From the NCBI RefSeq assembly GCF_018130825.1, contig NZ_JAFCJS010000013.1:1-64000 (forward strand): DNA of 64,000 nt, in the 5' to 3' direction. Positions 17,390 to 26,220 of this stretch are shown piece after piece. This stretch comes from Bradyrhizobium liaoningense (GTDB lineage Bacteria > Pseudomonadota > Alphaproteobacteria > Rhizobiales > Xanthobacteraceae). The position numbers and the translations under genes are program-made. The first letter of the stretch is position 1; every line of letters begins with the position of its first letter. The notes beneath the pieces are model-generated. The model saw only the letters and a list, made by a program, of their open reading frames with translations. It ran no database searches and had not been told where the DNA came from.

Positions 17390-18330
17390 GCGGCCGGCCC
17401 CGCCTTGATGGTCGTGGTGCGCGCGCCAGATTTGCTCACCTGCATGCCGGCGTGCAGATACAGCAGCAGCTCGGCGGCGGAGCGGTCGGTCGCATGCGTC
17501 GTGAACAGCCAGTCGAGCTTCGAGGTCTCGGCGCAGATCTTGTCGCGATGCAGCGCAAGGCGCGCGGTGTAGTCCTGCGCCCAGCTCTCGGCGCGGCCGG
17601 CAGTGATAACGCCGAACCCTTCCGGCTCGACGAACTCGATGCGGCCGGAATAGGGGAACGACTCCTCGGCGGGATCGACGACCTGCACCATCGTGCCGTG
17701 CGCGCCGGAGCCGGAGAGCCCGGCGAGCGTCGCACTGATCTCGGAGATCGGCGACCAGAAATCCGACAGCACGATGATCTCGGCCAGCGCCGAAGGAACG
17801 AAGGAGGGCGGCAGGCTGAGGCGGTCGGCATCGTCATGCAGCATCGCCTGCGCCATCTTGTCGATGACGCTGCGGCTCGCGGTCGGCGCCATCAGCCCGG
17901 GAATGCCGACGCGTTCGCCGCCCGACACCAGCAGCTCGGCCAAAGCGAAGGCGACGATCAGCGTGCGCTCGAGCTTGGATTCGCGCGCGGTCTTCGAGGC
18001 GAACGCCATCGAGGGCGAGCGGTCGGGCCAGATCCAGACCGTGTGCGAGGCTTCCCATTCGAGCTCGCGGACATAGAGATGGTCGTCGCGCGCCGAGCGG
18101 CGCCAGTCGACGTTCTGCGCCGGCTCGCCGGAGACGAAGCGGCGGTATTGCCAGAAATTTTCGCCGGAGCCGGCGCGGCGGCGGCCGTGCAGGCCGTGGA
18201 TGACGTTGGCGGCAACGCGGCGGGCTTCGAGGACAAGGCGCGGCAGCGAAGCGGCGAGCGTACGGCTTTCGCCATCGGCACGTCGGATCGCAATGATCTC
18301 CTTCGCTGTGTGCCCGGTCTCTGCGGCCAT
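17386..18330 (-). CDS. DUF58 domain protein
   Basis: 314-residue protein of the DUF58 family, partner of MoxR ATPases. The core motif is ENFWQYRRFVSGEPAQNVDW, then RRSARDDHLYVRELEWE and WPDRSPSM, which begins a VWA-like fold with an incomplete metal site. It is predicted soluble and possibly membrane-associated through its partners. The ATG at 18330 overlaps the MoxR stop by one base (TGATG); a TTG just before it is an alternative. Confidence 0.92.
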   Translation of the reverse strand: MAAETGHTAKEIIAIRRADGESRTLAASLPRLVLEARRVAANVIHGLHGRRRAGSGENFWQYRRFVSGEPAQNVDWRRSARDDHLYVRELEWEASHTVWIWPDRSPSMAFASKTARESKLERTLIVAFALAELLVSGGERVGIPGLMAPTASRSVIDKMAQAMLHDDADRLSLPPSFVPSALAEIIVLSDFWSPISEISATLAGLSGSGAHGTMVQVVDPAEESFPYSGRIEFVEPEGFGVITAGRAESWAQDYTARLALHRDKICAETSKLDWLFTTHATDRSAAELLLYLHAGMQVSKSGARTTTIKAGPAA

Positions 18331-19328
18331 CAACCGATCCGTGTCTTCAATTGCCGGATCACGTCCGGAATCGTGCGCCCTTCGGCGCGCGCCTGGAACG
18401 TCAGCGCCATGCGATGCTTCAAAATGGGCTCGGCAAGGTCGAGCACGTCGTCGATCGAGGGTGCGAGACGCCCGTCGATCAGCGCGCGGGCGCGCACGGC
18501 GAGCATCAGCGATTGGCTGGCGCGCGGGCCGGGGCCCCAGGCGATGAACTTGCCGGCTTCGCCGCTCTCCTCGCCCGGACGGGCCGAGCGCACCAGCGAC
18601 AGGATCGCTTCCACCACGGAATCGCCGACCGGCAGGCGGCGGACCAGCCGCTGCGCGGTGATCAGCGCATCCGCACTCATCGAGCCCCTCGCCAGCGTCT
18701 CCTCGGCGCCGGTGGTTTCGAACAGGATGCGTCGCTCGGCCTCGCGGTCGGGATAGTCGACGTCGATCTCCATCAGGAAGCGGTCGAGCTGCGCTTCCGG
18801 CAGCGGATAGGTGCCTTCCTGCTCCAGCGGGTTTTGCGTGGCGAGCACGTGGAAGGGTTTCGGCAGATCATGACGCGCGCCGGCAACGGTGATGTGCTGC
18901 TCCTGCATCGCCTGCAGGAGCGCGGACTGCGTGCGCGGGCTGGCGCGGTTGATCTCGTCGGCCATCAAGAGCTGCGCGAACACGGGACCGGCAATGAAGC
19001 GGAAGGCGCGCCTGCCCGCGGTGCTCTCATCCAGCACCTCGGCACCGAGGATGTCCGACGGCATCAGGTCGGGCGTGAACTGGATGCGCTTGGCGTCCAG
19101 ACCGAGCGTGACGCCGAGCGTCTCGACCAGCTTGGTCTTGGCAAGGCCGGGCACGCCGATCAGCAGCGCATGGCCGCCGGAGAGGATCGTGACCAGCGTG
19201 TTCTCGATGACGCGGTCCTGGCCGAAGATGACGGATGCGATCGCCTCCTTCGCCGCGCGAACCTGGGCCGACACCTGCTCGGCCGAACGGACGATTCCGT
19301 CCTCGAGTTTCTCGACACTCTCCGCCAT
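18330..19328 (-). CDS. MoxR family AAA+ ATPase
   Basis: 332 residues. Walker A is GVPGLAKTKLVETLG (about 55-68), Walker B is LLMADEINRASPRTQ, and sensor and arginine-finger regions follow (LATQNPLEQEGTYPLPEAQ, then DRFLMEI). MoxR ATPases act as chaperone-like partners for VWA proteins, here DUF58 and the BatA-like protein encoded next. An AAGGAG ribosome site precedes the ATG. First gene of the operon, divergent from the DUF1285 gene. Confidence 0.95.
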   Translation of the reverse strand: MAESVEKLEDGIVRSAEQVSAQVRAAKEAIASVIFGQDRVIENTLVTILSGGHALLIGVPGLAKTKLVETLGVTLGLDAKRIQFTPDLMPSDILGAEVLDESTAGRRAFRFIAGPVFAQLLMADEINRASPRTQSALLQAMQEQHITVAGARHDLPKPFHVLATQNPLEQEGTYPLPEAQLDRFLMEIDVDYPDREAERRILFETTGAEETLARGSMSADALITAQRLVRRLPVGDSVVEAILSLVRSARPGEESGEAGKFIAWGPGPRASQSLMLAVRARALIDGRLAPSIDDVLDLAEPILKHRMALTFQARAEGRTIPDVIRQLKTRIG

Positions 19329-19591
19329 TCGCTCGCTCCTTCAGCCTGCCATGCGGCTTGCTTGCGTCGTCACTTTCCTGCGTCGTCACGCCAGCACATG
19401 GGCCCTATGCTAGACTTGCAGGAAGGCCATGTATTCGTTGAATTAACCTATCCCCACCTTATCGGCTTAAGGGTATGTAGGGCATCACGAAGTGGCGACC
19501 TGCACACCGGACTAATCCGGGGTGGAACCGAGCACCAATCTACGACGTAGACCTGCACCAATCGTGCCAAATGACAAAGTCAGGGCAAACC

Positions 19592-20203
19592 ATGGCGAAC
19601 CAAGGGCAGAGCGCCGAGCGCGGTCTTGAGGGGCTGACTGCCGCCGCCAAAAGTGCTGCCAGTGCCGAAGGCGCCAAAAAGGGCCTGCCTCCGGTGCATC
19701 TGTGGAATCCGCCGTTTTGCGGCGATCTCGACATCCGAATCGCTTCCGATGGTACTTGGTTCTACATGGGGACGCCAATCGGGCGTCACGCCCTCGTCCG
19801 CCTGTTCTCGACTATCCTGAAGCGCGAGGGCGACAAGCATTTCCTCGTGACGCCGGTGGAGAAGGTCGGCATCCGCGTCGACGACGCGCCGTTCATGGCG
19901 GTCGAAATGCAGAAGGAGGGCGAGGACAACCATCGCGTGCTGAGCTTCCGCACCAATGTCGACGACTGGGTGATTTGCGATGCCGCGCACCGGCTGCGCT
20001 TCGAGCAGGCGGCGGACGGCGGGCTGACGCCTTACCTGCATGTCCGCGCCGATCTCTGGGCCAAGGTGACCCGTGCGCTCTACTACGATCTGGTTGACAT
20101 GGGCGAGGAGCGGATGGTCGATGGCCAGCCGATGTTCGGCGTCGAGTCGGCCGGCGAATTCTTCGCCATGGCCGACGCGGAGCAGGTGAGGGCCGCGCTT
20201 TGA
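19592..20203 (+). CDS. DUF1285 domain protein
   Basis: 203 residues from the ATG at 19592 (an in-frame ATG at 19571 would add 7 residues). The DUF1285 core is visible: WNPPFCGDLDIRIASDGTW, then MGTPIGRHALVRLFSTIL and FLVTPVEKVGIRVDDAPF. Function unknown; a PH-like fold is known for the family. It heads a run of genes with overlapping starts and stops. A near-match to an EcfG promoter (GGAAC, 17 bases, CGTA) lies at 19524-19549 but is weak. Confidence 0.88.
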   Translation: MANQGQSAERGLEGLTAAAKSAASAEGAKKGLPPVHLWNPPFCGDLDIRIASDGTWFYMGTPIGRHALVRLFSTILKREGDKHFLVTPVEKVGIRVDDAPFMAVEMQKEGEDNHRVLSFRTNVDDWVICDAAHRLRFEQAADGGLTPYLHVRADLWAKVTRALYYDLVDMGEERMVDGQPMFGVESAGEFFAMADAEQVRAAL

Positions 20204-20883
20204 ACAAGCCTATCCCCGATAGCAAGCCTGAGCGCGAACCCGTCGCGCTGGGAGCTACGGATTTCTTCGCTCGCTCGCGGGCTCGGCTCGGCTTCGACGT
20301 GCCGCCCGGCCTCTACGACCCCAACATCATTCCCGCCTCGGGCGATCCCGGCACCGACAAGATGCTGGAGATCATCGCGCGCGAGCAGCCGGTGCGCCCC
20401 GCAGCGGTGCTGATCGCCGTGGTCGACCATCCCGAGCCGACCATTTTGCTGACGCAGCGCTCGGCCCATCTCAACGATCACGCCGGCCAGATCGCCTTTC
20501 CCGGCGGCAAGATCGACGCGACCGACGCGTCGCCGCTCGATGCCGCGCTGCGCGAGGCCGAGGAGGAGGTCGGTCTGTCCAGGGATTTCGTCGAGCCGAT
20601 CGGCTATCTCGATCTCTATGGCACCGGCTTCGGCTTCCGCATCCTGCCGACGGTCGCCAAGGTGCGGCCGGGCTTTGCGCTCACCATCAACCATTCCGAG
20701 GTTGATGACGCGTTCGAGGTGCCGCTATCTTTCCTGATGAACCCGGTGAACCATCAGTTGCACAGCAAGGAATTCCGCGGCATGGAGCGGTTCTACTACG
20801 CGATGCCGTTCGCGGAGCGCTACATCTGGGGTGCGACGGCCGGAATGCTGCGTGTGCTGTATGAGCGGATCTATTCATCATGA
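20200..20883 (+). CDS. CoA pyrophosphatase-type NUDIX hydrolase
   Basis: 227 residues. It combines the UPF0035 signature LLTQRSAHLNDHAGQIAFP-GGK with the NUDIX core ALREAEEEVGL, the pair that marks CoA pyrophosphatases (NudL/YeaB type), which split CoA into phosphopantetheine and 3',5'-ADP. It starts with TTG overlapping the previous stop (TTGA). A repair or housekeeping role is likely, as its neighbours are a DUF1285 protein and the CCA-adding enzyme. Confidence 0.92.
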   Translation: MNKPIPDSKPEREPVALGATDFFARSRARLGFDVPPGLYDPNIIPASGDPGTDKMLEIIAREQPVRPAAVLIAVVDHPEPTILLTQRSAHLNDHAGQIAFPGGKIDATDASPLDAALREAEEEVGLSRDFVEPIGYLDLYGTGFGFRILPTVAKVRPGFALTINHSEVDDAFEVPLSFLMNPVNHQLHSKEFRGMERFYYAMPFAERYIWGATAGMLRVLYERIYSS

Positions 20884-21143
20884 TCCGGACGGTTCTGACC
20901 GAGATCGGAATCTTCCTCATCCCCTTTGCTGTCTATGCGTTGTTCCTGGCCGCTACCCGTTCCGGACTGTTCGCGCGATCGTCCTGGCCGGTCACCATCG
21001 TCTCCCGCCTCGCCCTGGTCGCGCTCGCGCTGGTGATCGCGGGCCTGATTGGCCTTGCACAATTCTCCGGCGGCGGACCGGATTCGACCTACGTTCCCGC
21101 TCATATCGAGAACGGCAAGTTCGTGCCGGGCACGGAAAGATAG
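20880..21143 (+). CDS. DUF6111 small membrane protein
   Basis: 87 residues with two membrane helices (about 5-24 and 36-58) and a short polar tail (YVPAHIENGKFVPGT). It fits the DUF6111 family, known mainly from Rhizobiales, with no assigned function. It overlaps the NUDIX gene by 4 bp (ATGA) and sits 7 bp before the CCA-adding enzyme. Confidence 0.85.
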   Translation: MIRTVLTEIGIFLIPFAVYALFLAATRSGLFARSSWPVTIVSRLALVALALVIAGLIGLAQFSGGGPDSTYVPAHIENGKFVPGTER

Positions 21144-21150
21144 GATCTGG

Positions 21151-22410
21151 ATGATGAGCGCGGAGCCGATCCTTGCCGATGCGCCCTGGCTGACTGCAGG
21201 CGGGACCGCGCGCGTCCTGCAATTGCTCGGCGCTGATGGCGAGGAGGCGCGGGTGGTCGGCGGCGCCGTGCGCAACGCGCTGCTCGGCCTCGTGCCCGGC
21301 GACATCGACATCGCGACCACGGCGTTGCCGGAGGAGGTGATCCGCCGCGCCAAGGCCGCCGGCATCAAGAGCGTGCCGACCGGCATCGACCACGGCACCA
21401 TCACGCTGGTCATCGACGGGCATCCTTACGAAGTCACGACGCTGCGCGAGGACACCGAGACCTTCGGCCGCAAGGCCAAGGTCGCGTTCGGCCGCGACTG
21501 GGTGAAGGACGCCGAGCGGCGCGATTTCACCATGAACGGCCTGTCGGTCGACGCACGGGGCGTCGTCTACGACCATGTCGGCGGCATCGCGGACGCGAAA
21601 GCACGCCGCGTGCGCTTCATCGGCGATCCCGACCAGCGCATCGCCGAGGACTATTTGCGCATCCTGCGCTTCTTCCGCATCCACGCCGCCTTCGGGGTCG
21701 GCGAGCCCGACCGCGACGGCTATCTCGCCTGCATCCGGGGACGCGCGGGCCTTGCCAGCCTGTCGGCCGAGCGCGTGCGCATGGAGATGCTGAAGCTGCT
21801 GGTGGCAGCTCGCGCCTCCGCGGCCGCATTGGCCATGGCCGACGGCGGACTGCTGCAAACGCTGATCGGCGGCGTCGCCTATACCGGCCCGCTGGAGATG
21901 ATGATCGCGATCGAGCGCGAGCTTGGCCTCAGCCCCAGCAGCACGCGGCGCCTCGCCGCGCTGACGATCGCCGTGACGGAGGACGCCAAGCGCGTCGCCG
22001 TGCGCCTGCGGCTCTCCAATGCCGAAGCCAAGGCGCTGGATTCGATGGGCCATCGCTGGTGGCGGTTTGCCGCCAAGGACGAGGCCCATGCACGGCGGCT
22101 GCTCTACCGGCTCGGCCCTGAGCGCTATCACGATCGCGTGTTGCTCGCCTGGGCGCGCGCCGCCGGTGAGGTGCATTCGCCGCGCTGGCGTGCGCTCGCC
22201 GAGTTGCCGCAGCGCTGGACTGCGCCGAAATTCCCGCTGCGCGCCGCCGACTTCATCGCGCGCGGCCTCGCGGAAGGACCCGCGCTCGGACATGTGTTGA
22301 CGCTCGCCGAGGACGCTTGGCTTGCGGCGGATTTTCCCCTAGAGGAAGCCGCGCTCGCTTCCATCGCCGATCAAGCTGCGGCACGCGTCAGCCGCGACGG
22401 GAAAACGTGA
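21151..22410 (+). CDS. cca: CCA-adding tRNA nucleotidyltransferase
   Basis: 419 residues. Class II nucleotidyltransferase motifs: VVGGAVRNALLG then GDIDIATTA (catalytic Asp pair), RRDFTMNGLSVD, and RIAEDYLRILRFFR in the neck. It repairs or adds the 3' CCA end of tRNAs using CTP and ATP. It could be a poly(A) polymerase relative, but the length and helical C-terminus match bacterial CCA enzymes. There are two adjacent ATGs at 21151; the first is used. Confidence 0.92.
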   Translation: MMSAEPILADAPWLTAGGTARVLQLLGADGEEARVVGGAVRNALLGLVPGDIDIATTALPEEVIRRAKAAGIKSVPTGIDHGTITLVIDGHPYEVTTLREDTETFGRKAKVAFGRDWVKDAERRDFTMNGLSVDARGVVYDHVGGIADAKARRVRFIGDPDQRIAEDYLRILRFFRIHAAFGVGEPDRDGYLACIRGRAGLASLSAERVRMEMLKLLVAARASAAALAMADGGLLQTLIGGVAYTGPLEMMIAIERELGLSPSSTRRLAALTIAVTEDAKRVAVRLRLSNAEAKALDSMGHRWWRFAAKDEAHARRLLYRLGPERYHDRVLLAWARAAGEVHSPRWRALAELPQRWTAPKFPLRAADFIARGLAEGPALGHVLTLAEDAWLAADFPLEEAALASIADQAAARVSRDGKT

Positions 22411-23177
22411 CCATCGTTTCAGGCTTCGCCGACATCTCGATCCTTCAGCTCCTGCTGGTCGCGTTGATGGCGTTGTTTGCTTCGATCATCGGTGGTCTCG
22501 CCGGCTACGGCACCGGCGCCTTGATGCCCTTGGTGCTGGTGCCGCTGGTCGGCGCCGAGCCGGTGGTGCCGATCATCGCGATCTCCGCGATGCTGACCAA
22601 TGCGAGCCGCGCGCTTGCCTATGTCCGCCATGCCGACCGCCGCCGCGCGCTGATCGTGCTCGCCTGTGCGGCGCTGACCACCGCGCTCGGCGCCTACGGC
22701 TATACGCGCCTCACCAATGCCGGCGCCGCGCTCGTGATCGGCACCATGCTGATGCTGAGCGTGCCGCTGCGCCGCGTGCTGCGACGGCGTCAGGTCAGGA
22801 TCGGCGACACCGGCCTTGCCGCCGGCTCGGTCGGTTACGGCGTGCTGGTCGGCGGCACCTCCGGCTCCGGCGTGATCCTGCTCTCGCTCTTGATGGCCGC
22901 GGGCCTCGAAGGCGCCGCCGTGATCGCGACCGACGCGATGATCTCGCTCGGCACCGGCCTCATCAAGATCTCGGTGTTCGGTCTCGCCGGCGCCGTCACC
23001 GCGCAGGTGCTCGCCTTTGCACTTCTGATCGGCGGCATCGCGATCCCCGGCGCGTTCCTCGCAAAGGCTTTCGTCGAGCGGATGCCGGTGCACATTCATA
23101 CCGCGATCCTCGACGCTGCGGTCATCACCGGCGGGCTGGTGATGATCTCGGCGGCGGCGAGGCAGCTGATAGGGTAG
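22407..23177 (+). CDS. TauE/SafE family membrane transporter
   Basis: 256 residues, about eight hydrophobic helices. The first half carries the family start (LFASIIGGLAGYGTGALMPL) and the second half mirrors it (LVGGTSGSGVILLSLLM). TauE/SafE proteins export sulfite, sulfoacetate or similar anions, but the substrate here is unknown. A GTG start overlaps the cca stop (GTGA), so it is probably translationally coupled as the last gene of the five-gene run. Confidence 0.88.
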   Translation: MTIVSGFADISILQLLLVALMALFASIIGGLAGYGTGALMPLVLVPLVGAEPVVPIIAISAMLTNASRALAYVRHADRRRALIVLACAALTTALGAYGYTRLTNAGAALVIGTMLMLSVPLRRVLRRRQVRIGDTGLAAGSVGYGVLVGGTSGSGVILLSLLMAAGLEGAAVIATDAMISLGTGLIKISVFGLAGAVTAQVLAFALLIGGIAIPGAFLAKAFVERMPVHIHTAILDAAVITGGLVMISAAARQLIG

Positions 23178-23424
23178 ATGCGGATCGAAGCCTGTCGGGG
23201 CGCATAGCCACAAACGCCGCCTTCCGAGTCCAAACTGGAAGTCGCCGCGCTTGGCTGTCACGGCGTCTCATGACCCATCGCCCCCCACAAGCGTCTCCCA
23301 CCAGGGGCCGCTTGTGACACAAAAGGGGAACAAATCGAGTTGCGAGGCAGAAAGCCTGCTCTCGTTCACCACATTTAAACCTTAAGATTCTACGAAGAGT
23401 GGTCACCCCACAGGGCGCAGGACC
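23178..23424. other. Gene-free stretch with degenerate repeat debris
   Basis: No convincing gene. The part near 23190-23275 resembles, in the minus-strand reading frame, the part near 35308-35395 (both read like MTA-x-x-GDF-x-FGL), suggesting decayed copies of one dispersed rhizobial repeat. The 3' part is AT-richer (CACATTTAAACCTTAAG near 23370) and is the likely promoter region of the next gene. Confidence 0.5.
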
Positions 23425-23472
23425 ATGCGAACAGCCTTTGTACAGAAGCCATCCGTGGACTTCGGGCGGTGA
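23425..23472 (+). CDS. Possible 15-codon leader ORF coupled to the transglycosylase gene
   Basis: ATG at 23425 opens a frame encoding MRTAFVQKPSVDFGR. Its TGA stop overlaps the GTG start of the next gene (GGTGA). AGGA sits just upstream of its ATG, whereas the GTG itself has a poor ribosome site. Translational coupling is an inference; the ORF may be chance. Confidence 0.3.
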   Translation: MRTAFVQKPSVDFGR

Positions 23473-24497
23473 AGGTTTGGCAGACCAGCTGCATCGTGCC
23501 TGTCATCGCATCCGTGGGATTTTATCTGGCCGCCGGTAACAGACCGGCCGCGACGGTGCCGGATGTCATGCCGGAAGCGACAGCGGGCATGGCGGCGCCT
23601 GCGAACATGGTGACGCCTGCCTTGTACGCAGAGGCATCCGCCAGACTTGCGGCAGCGCTTCGGACAGAAAGAGCAGAGCTTGGCTCGGTGACGTCAGCAG
23701 GTACCGGGCCGTTGAGCACTGAAGCCGAAATCGTCGATGAAGCCGTCGCGCCAAAATTGGCGTCGTTGGGAGAGGATGTCGTCCAACCGCTGCCGCCAGA
23801 GCGCGATGCGTCCAACGATGCTCCGAAAGCGACGTCGGCGCAGGATTTCCGTTATCTGGTCTACTACGTCTGGTCCGAACTGCCGCCCGCCGAGAAACCG
23901 GCGGAGATCGTCTTGCGTGCGTTCAAGGATATTCCGGTCGGTACACCGGCCGAAGAGATCAAGCGCGCTTCCGACGCGTTTGGTCTCGATTTCAATTTCA
24001 TGATGGCGGTTGCCAAGATCGAATCCGGTTTCAACCCCAATCAACGCACCGGGTCGTATATCGGGCTGTTTCAGCTGAGCCAATATGAGTTCGGGAAGTT
24101 CGGCTTCGGGCAGATTCGCAGTCCGCGGGACAACGCCGTTGCGGCTGCCTACAAAATCATTACCGAAGGCGTCCAGTTCGCGTGGATCACGCACCGGACG
24201 CCGGACATGAGCGATCTTTACCTGATCCATCAGCAGGGCTGGGAAGGCGCCGCTGAGCACATCAGCCGGCCCGCTCGCACCGCCTGGAAATCAATGTGCG
24301 CCACCAGCGAAGGCAAGGAGAAGGGTGAAAGGTGGTGCAAACGCGCGATTTGGGGCAATGCACTTCCGGCCTTCAAGCGCACCTGGAAATCGGTGGACAA
24401 CGTGACGTCAGAGGCGTTCGTCGGCATGTGGCGCGGCCGGGTTGCCGAATTCTACACGAAATATGTGGCGACTGCTGCAGCGGCGGCAAGCCAATAG
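23469..24497 (+). CDS. Lytic transglycosylase-like (SLT fold) periplasmic protein
   Basis: 342 residues from a GTG start. An N-terminal signal or anchor (about 5-22) and a low-complexity linker to about 125 are followed by a lysozyme-like fold: MMAVAKIESGFNP (catalytic Glu candidate in KIESGF) and GLFQLSQYEFGKFG. These are the ES and GLFQ motifs of lytic transglycosylases that cut peptidoglycan. The C-terminus has a Cys pair (MCATSEG and RWCKRA). No in-frame ATG lies upstream. Confidence 0.8.
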   Translation: MKVWQTSCIVPVIASVGFYLAAGNRPAATVPDVMPEATAGMAAPANMVTPALYAEASARLAAALRTERAELGSVTSAGTGPLSTEAEIVDEAVAPKLASLGEDVVQPLPPERDASNDAPKATSAQDFRYLVYYVWSELPPAEKPAEIVLRAFKDIPVGTPAEEIKRASDAFGLDFNFMMAVAKIESGFNPNQRTGSYIGLFQLSQYEFGKFGFGQIRSPRDNAVAAAYKIITEGVQFAWITHRTPDMSDLYLIHQQGWEGAAEHISRPARTAWKSMCATSEGKEKGERWCKRAIWGNALPAFKRTWKSVDNVTSEAFVGMWRGRVAEFYTKYVATAAAAASQ

Positions 24498-24514
24498 TTC
24501 GGGCAGTATCGTCA

Positions 24515-24792
24515 CCAACCTCGTCCCGCCAATCCTGGGACCCCTGGGCTCCATGAACGCTTCTGACAGTGTCGTCCTGATCGGCTACGCGGTTGGCGGC
24601 GGTGTCGAATACGCCTTGGGGGCAGGGTGGTCGATCAAGGGCGAATATCTGCACATGGGCTTCGGAACGAAAAGCTACAACTTGACTGGCTCGCTTCAAT
24701 CTCCGGCCGGGTTGACGGGCGTCATCGCGACTCACGTCGATATCAAGTCGAGCTTCGACATCGCCCGCATTGGTGTGAACTATCACTTCTAA
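24515..24792 (+). pseudogene. 3' remnant of an Omp25/Omp31-like outer-membrane barrel gene
   Basis: The frame encodes the last three or so strands of a small beta-barrel protein: LIGYAVGGGVEYALGAGWSI, then KGEYLHMGFG and the terminal SSFDIARIGVNYHF, ending in the aromatic residue needed for outer-membrane assembly. The N-terminal two thirds, signal peptide and start are absent; the frame runs back into the transglycosylase gene. This is a truncated copy rather than a working gene. Confidence 0.7.
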
Positions 24793-24909
24793 CCAGCAGA
24801 TCCGAATTGGGGGTGGAATGGGAGGCATCAAGTCTCCCTTTTCGCAAGCGCGCGCCGATTGCGCGCAAGTGTCGAAGCTAACTCGAAGCTGACGTTTTCC
24901 GTGCTCGCA

Positions 24910-26220
24910 CTAGCGCTCGCGCCAGGCGCGCATCAGCTGATCGGAGAACGGCTTGACGAGGTACGACATCACGGTGCGCTGACCGGTCTGAATGAAGGCT
25001 TCGACCGGCATGCCGGCGATCAGCTTGAGGTCGCCCAGCCGTGCCAGCTCGGCCTCGGGAACGGCGATGCGGGCCACATAGAAGCTTGTCGTGCTCTTCT
25101 GGTCGACAGCGACGTCGGCGGACACGTGGCTCACTTCGCCGTTGAGCTGGGGCGTGGTGCGCTGGTTGAAGGCCGAAAAGCGCAACAGCACCGGCTGGCC
25201 GACCGACAGACGATCGATCTCGTGCGGGGGAATCCGCACCTCGACGACCAGCGCGTCGTGGGCGGGGACGATGAGCATGATCTGCTCGCCGGGGCTGATC
25301 ACACCGCCGACGGTGTGCAGCGCCAGCTGATGCACGGTGCCGTCCTGCGGCGCGCGAATATCGATGCGCTTGAGCTGATCCTCGGCGGCGACCCGTTTCT
25401 CGACCAGTTCTGAGGTCTTGGCGCGAATCTCGGCGAGATCCTTTCCGACCTCGGTGCGCAGATCCTGATCGATCTGCATGATCTGCAGCGTGGTCTCGGT
25501 GATCCGGCCTCTGGCTTCGGCAATGGCGGCGACCAAGGCACCGCGTTCGCCGTGCAGACGCACCGCGTCGCGCTCGAGCGTCGTCAGGCGCGTGATCTGG
25601 ACCAGATTCTTCCGCCACAGATCGCGCACGCCGAGAAGCTCCTGGTCGATGAAGGTGGTTTCGCGGTCTTTCGCCTGGATCTGCTCGTCGAGCCCGCGGA
25701 TCTGCTCGCCAAGCTGGCCGATGCGCTCGTTGAGCTGCGCCTTCTTGCCGGCGCGGGCGGCGCGGCGCAGCTCGAACAGTTTGCGCTCGCCGACGATCAA
25801 GCGAGCGACATCCGGATCAGCGGCACGCCCGACGAGGTCCACGGGAAAGCCGAGCCAGTCCTGGCCGTCGCGCTCCGCCTCGAGCCGCGCCCGGCGCGCC
25901 GTCTGCTCGTCAAGACTCTTTACGACGATCAGGAGATTGGCCCGCGTCACCGTCTCGTCGAGGCGCACGACCACGTCGCCGGCCTTCACCCGCGCCCCCT
26001 CGCGGACGTTGAGTTCTCCGACCACGCCGCCGGTCGGGTGCTGCACCTTCTTGGTGTAGCTGTCCACCACCAGCGTGCCGGAGCCGATCACGGCGCCGGC
26101 CAATTCCGTGGTCGCCGCCCAGCCGCCAACGCCGCCGGCGAGAACGATGACCCCGACGAGGCCGGCGCAAAGATGCCGGCGGATCGAGCGCGGAACCACG
26201 TTGATCGGCTCGCGGGTCAT
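24910..26220 (-). CDS. HlyD-family adaptor of a type I secretion system
   Basis: 436-residue membrane fusion protein. It has a short cytoplasmic N-terminus, one helix at about 15-37, a biotinyl-lipoyl-like section (VQHPTGGVVGELNVREGARV), a long alpha-helical hairpin (about 110-270) and the C-terminal barrel ending PVEAFIQTGQRTVMSYLVKP, typical of the PrtE/HlyD type. It links the ABC exporter to an outer-membrane TolC channel, which is not in the window. Its ATG overlaps the ABC stop by 4 bp. A longer open frame runs far upstream, but that part is antisense-like noise over the ABC gene. Confidence 0.95.
   Translation of the reverse strand: MTREPINVVPRSIRRHLCAGLVGVIVLAGGVGGWAATTELAGAVIGSGTLVVDSYTKKVQHPTGGVVGELNVREGARVKAGDVVVRLDETVTRANLLIVVKSLDEQTARRARLEAERDGQDWLGFPVDLVGRAADPDVARLIVGERKLFELRRAARAGKKAQLNERIGQLGEQIRGLDEQIQAKDRETTFIDQELLGVRDLWRKNLVQITRLTTLERDAVRLHGERGALVAAIAEARGRITETTLQIMQIDQDLRTEVGKDLAEIRAKTSELVEKRVAAEDQLKRIDIRAPQDGTVHQLALHTVGGVISPGEQIMLIVPAHDALVVEVRIPPHEIDRLSVGQPVLLRFSAFNQRTTPQLNGEVSHVSADVAVDQKSTTSFYVARIAVPEAELARLGDLKLIAGMPVEAFIQTGQRTVMSYLVKPFSDQLMRAWRER

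Noticed and set aside
19524..19549. EcfG-type promoter (GGAAC, 17 bases, CGTA) before the DUF1285 gene
   Set aside because: The last base of the -10 element differs from the CGTT consensus and the neighbouring genes give no stress-response context, so it is noted only as weak.
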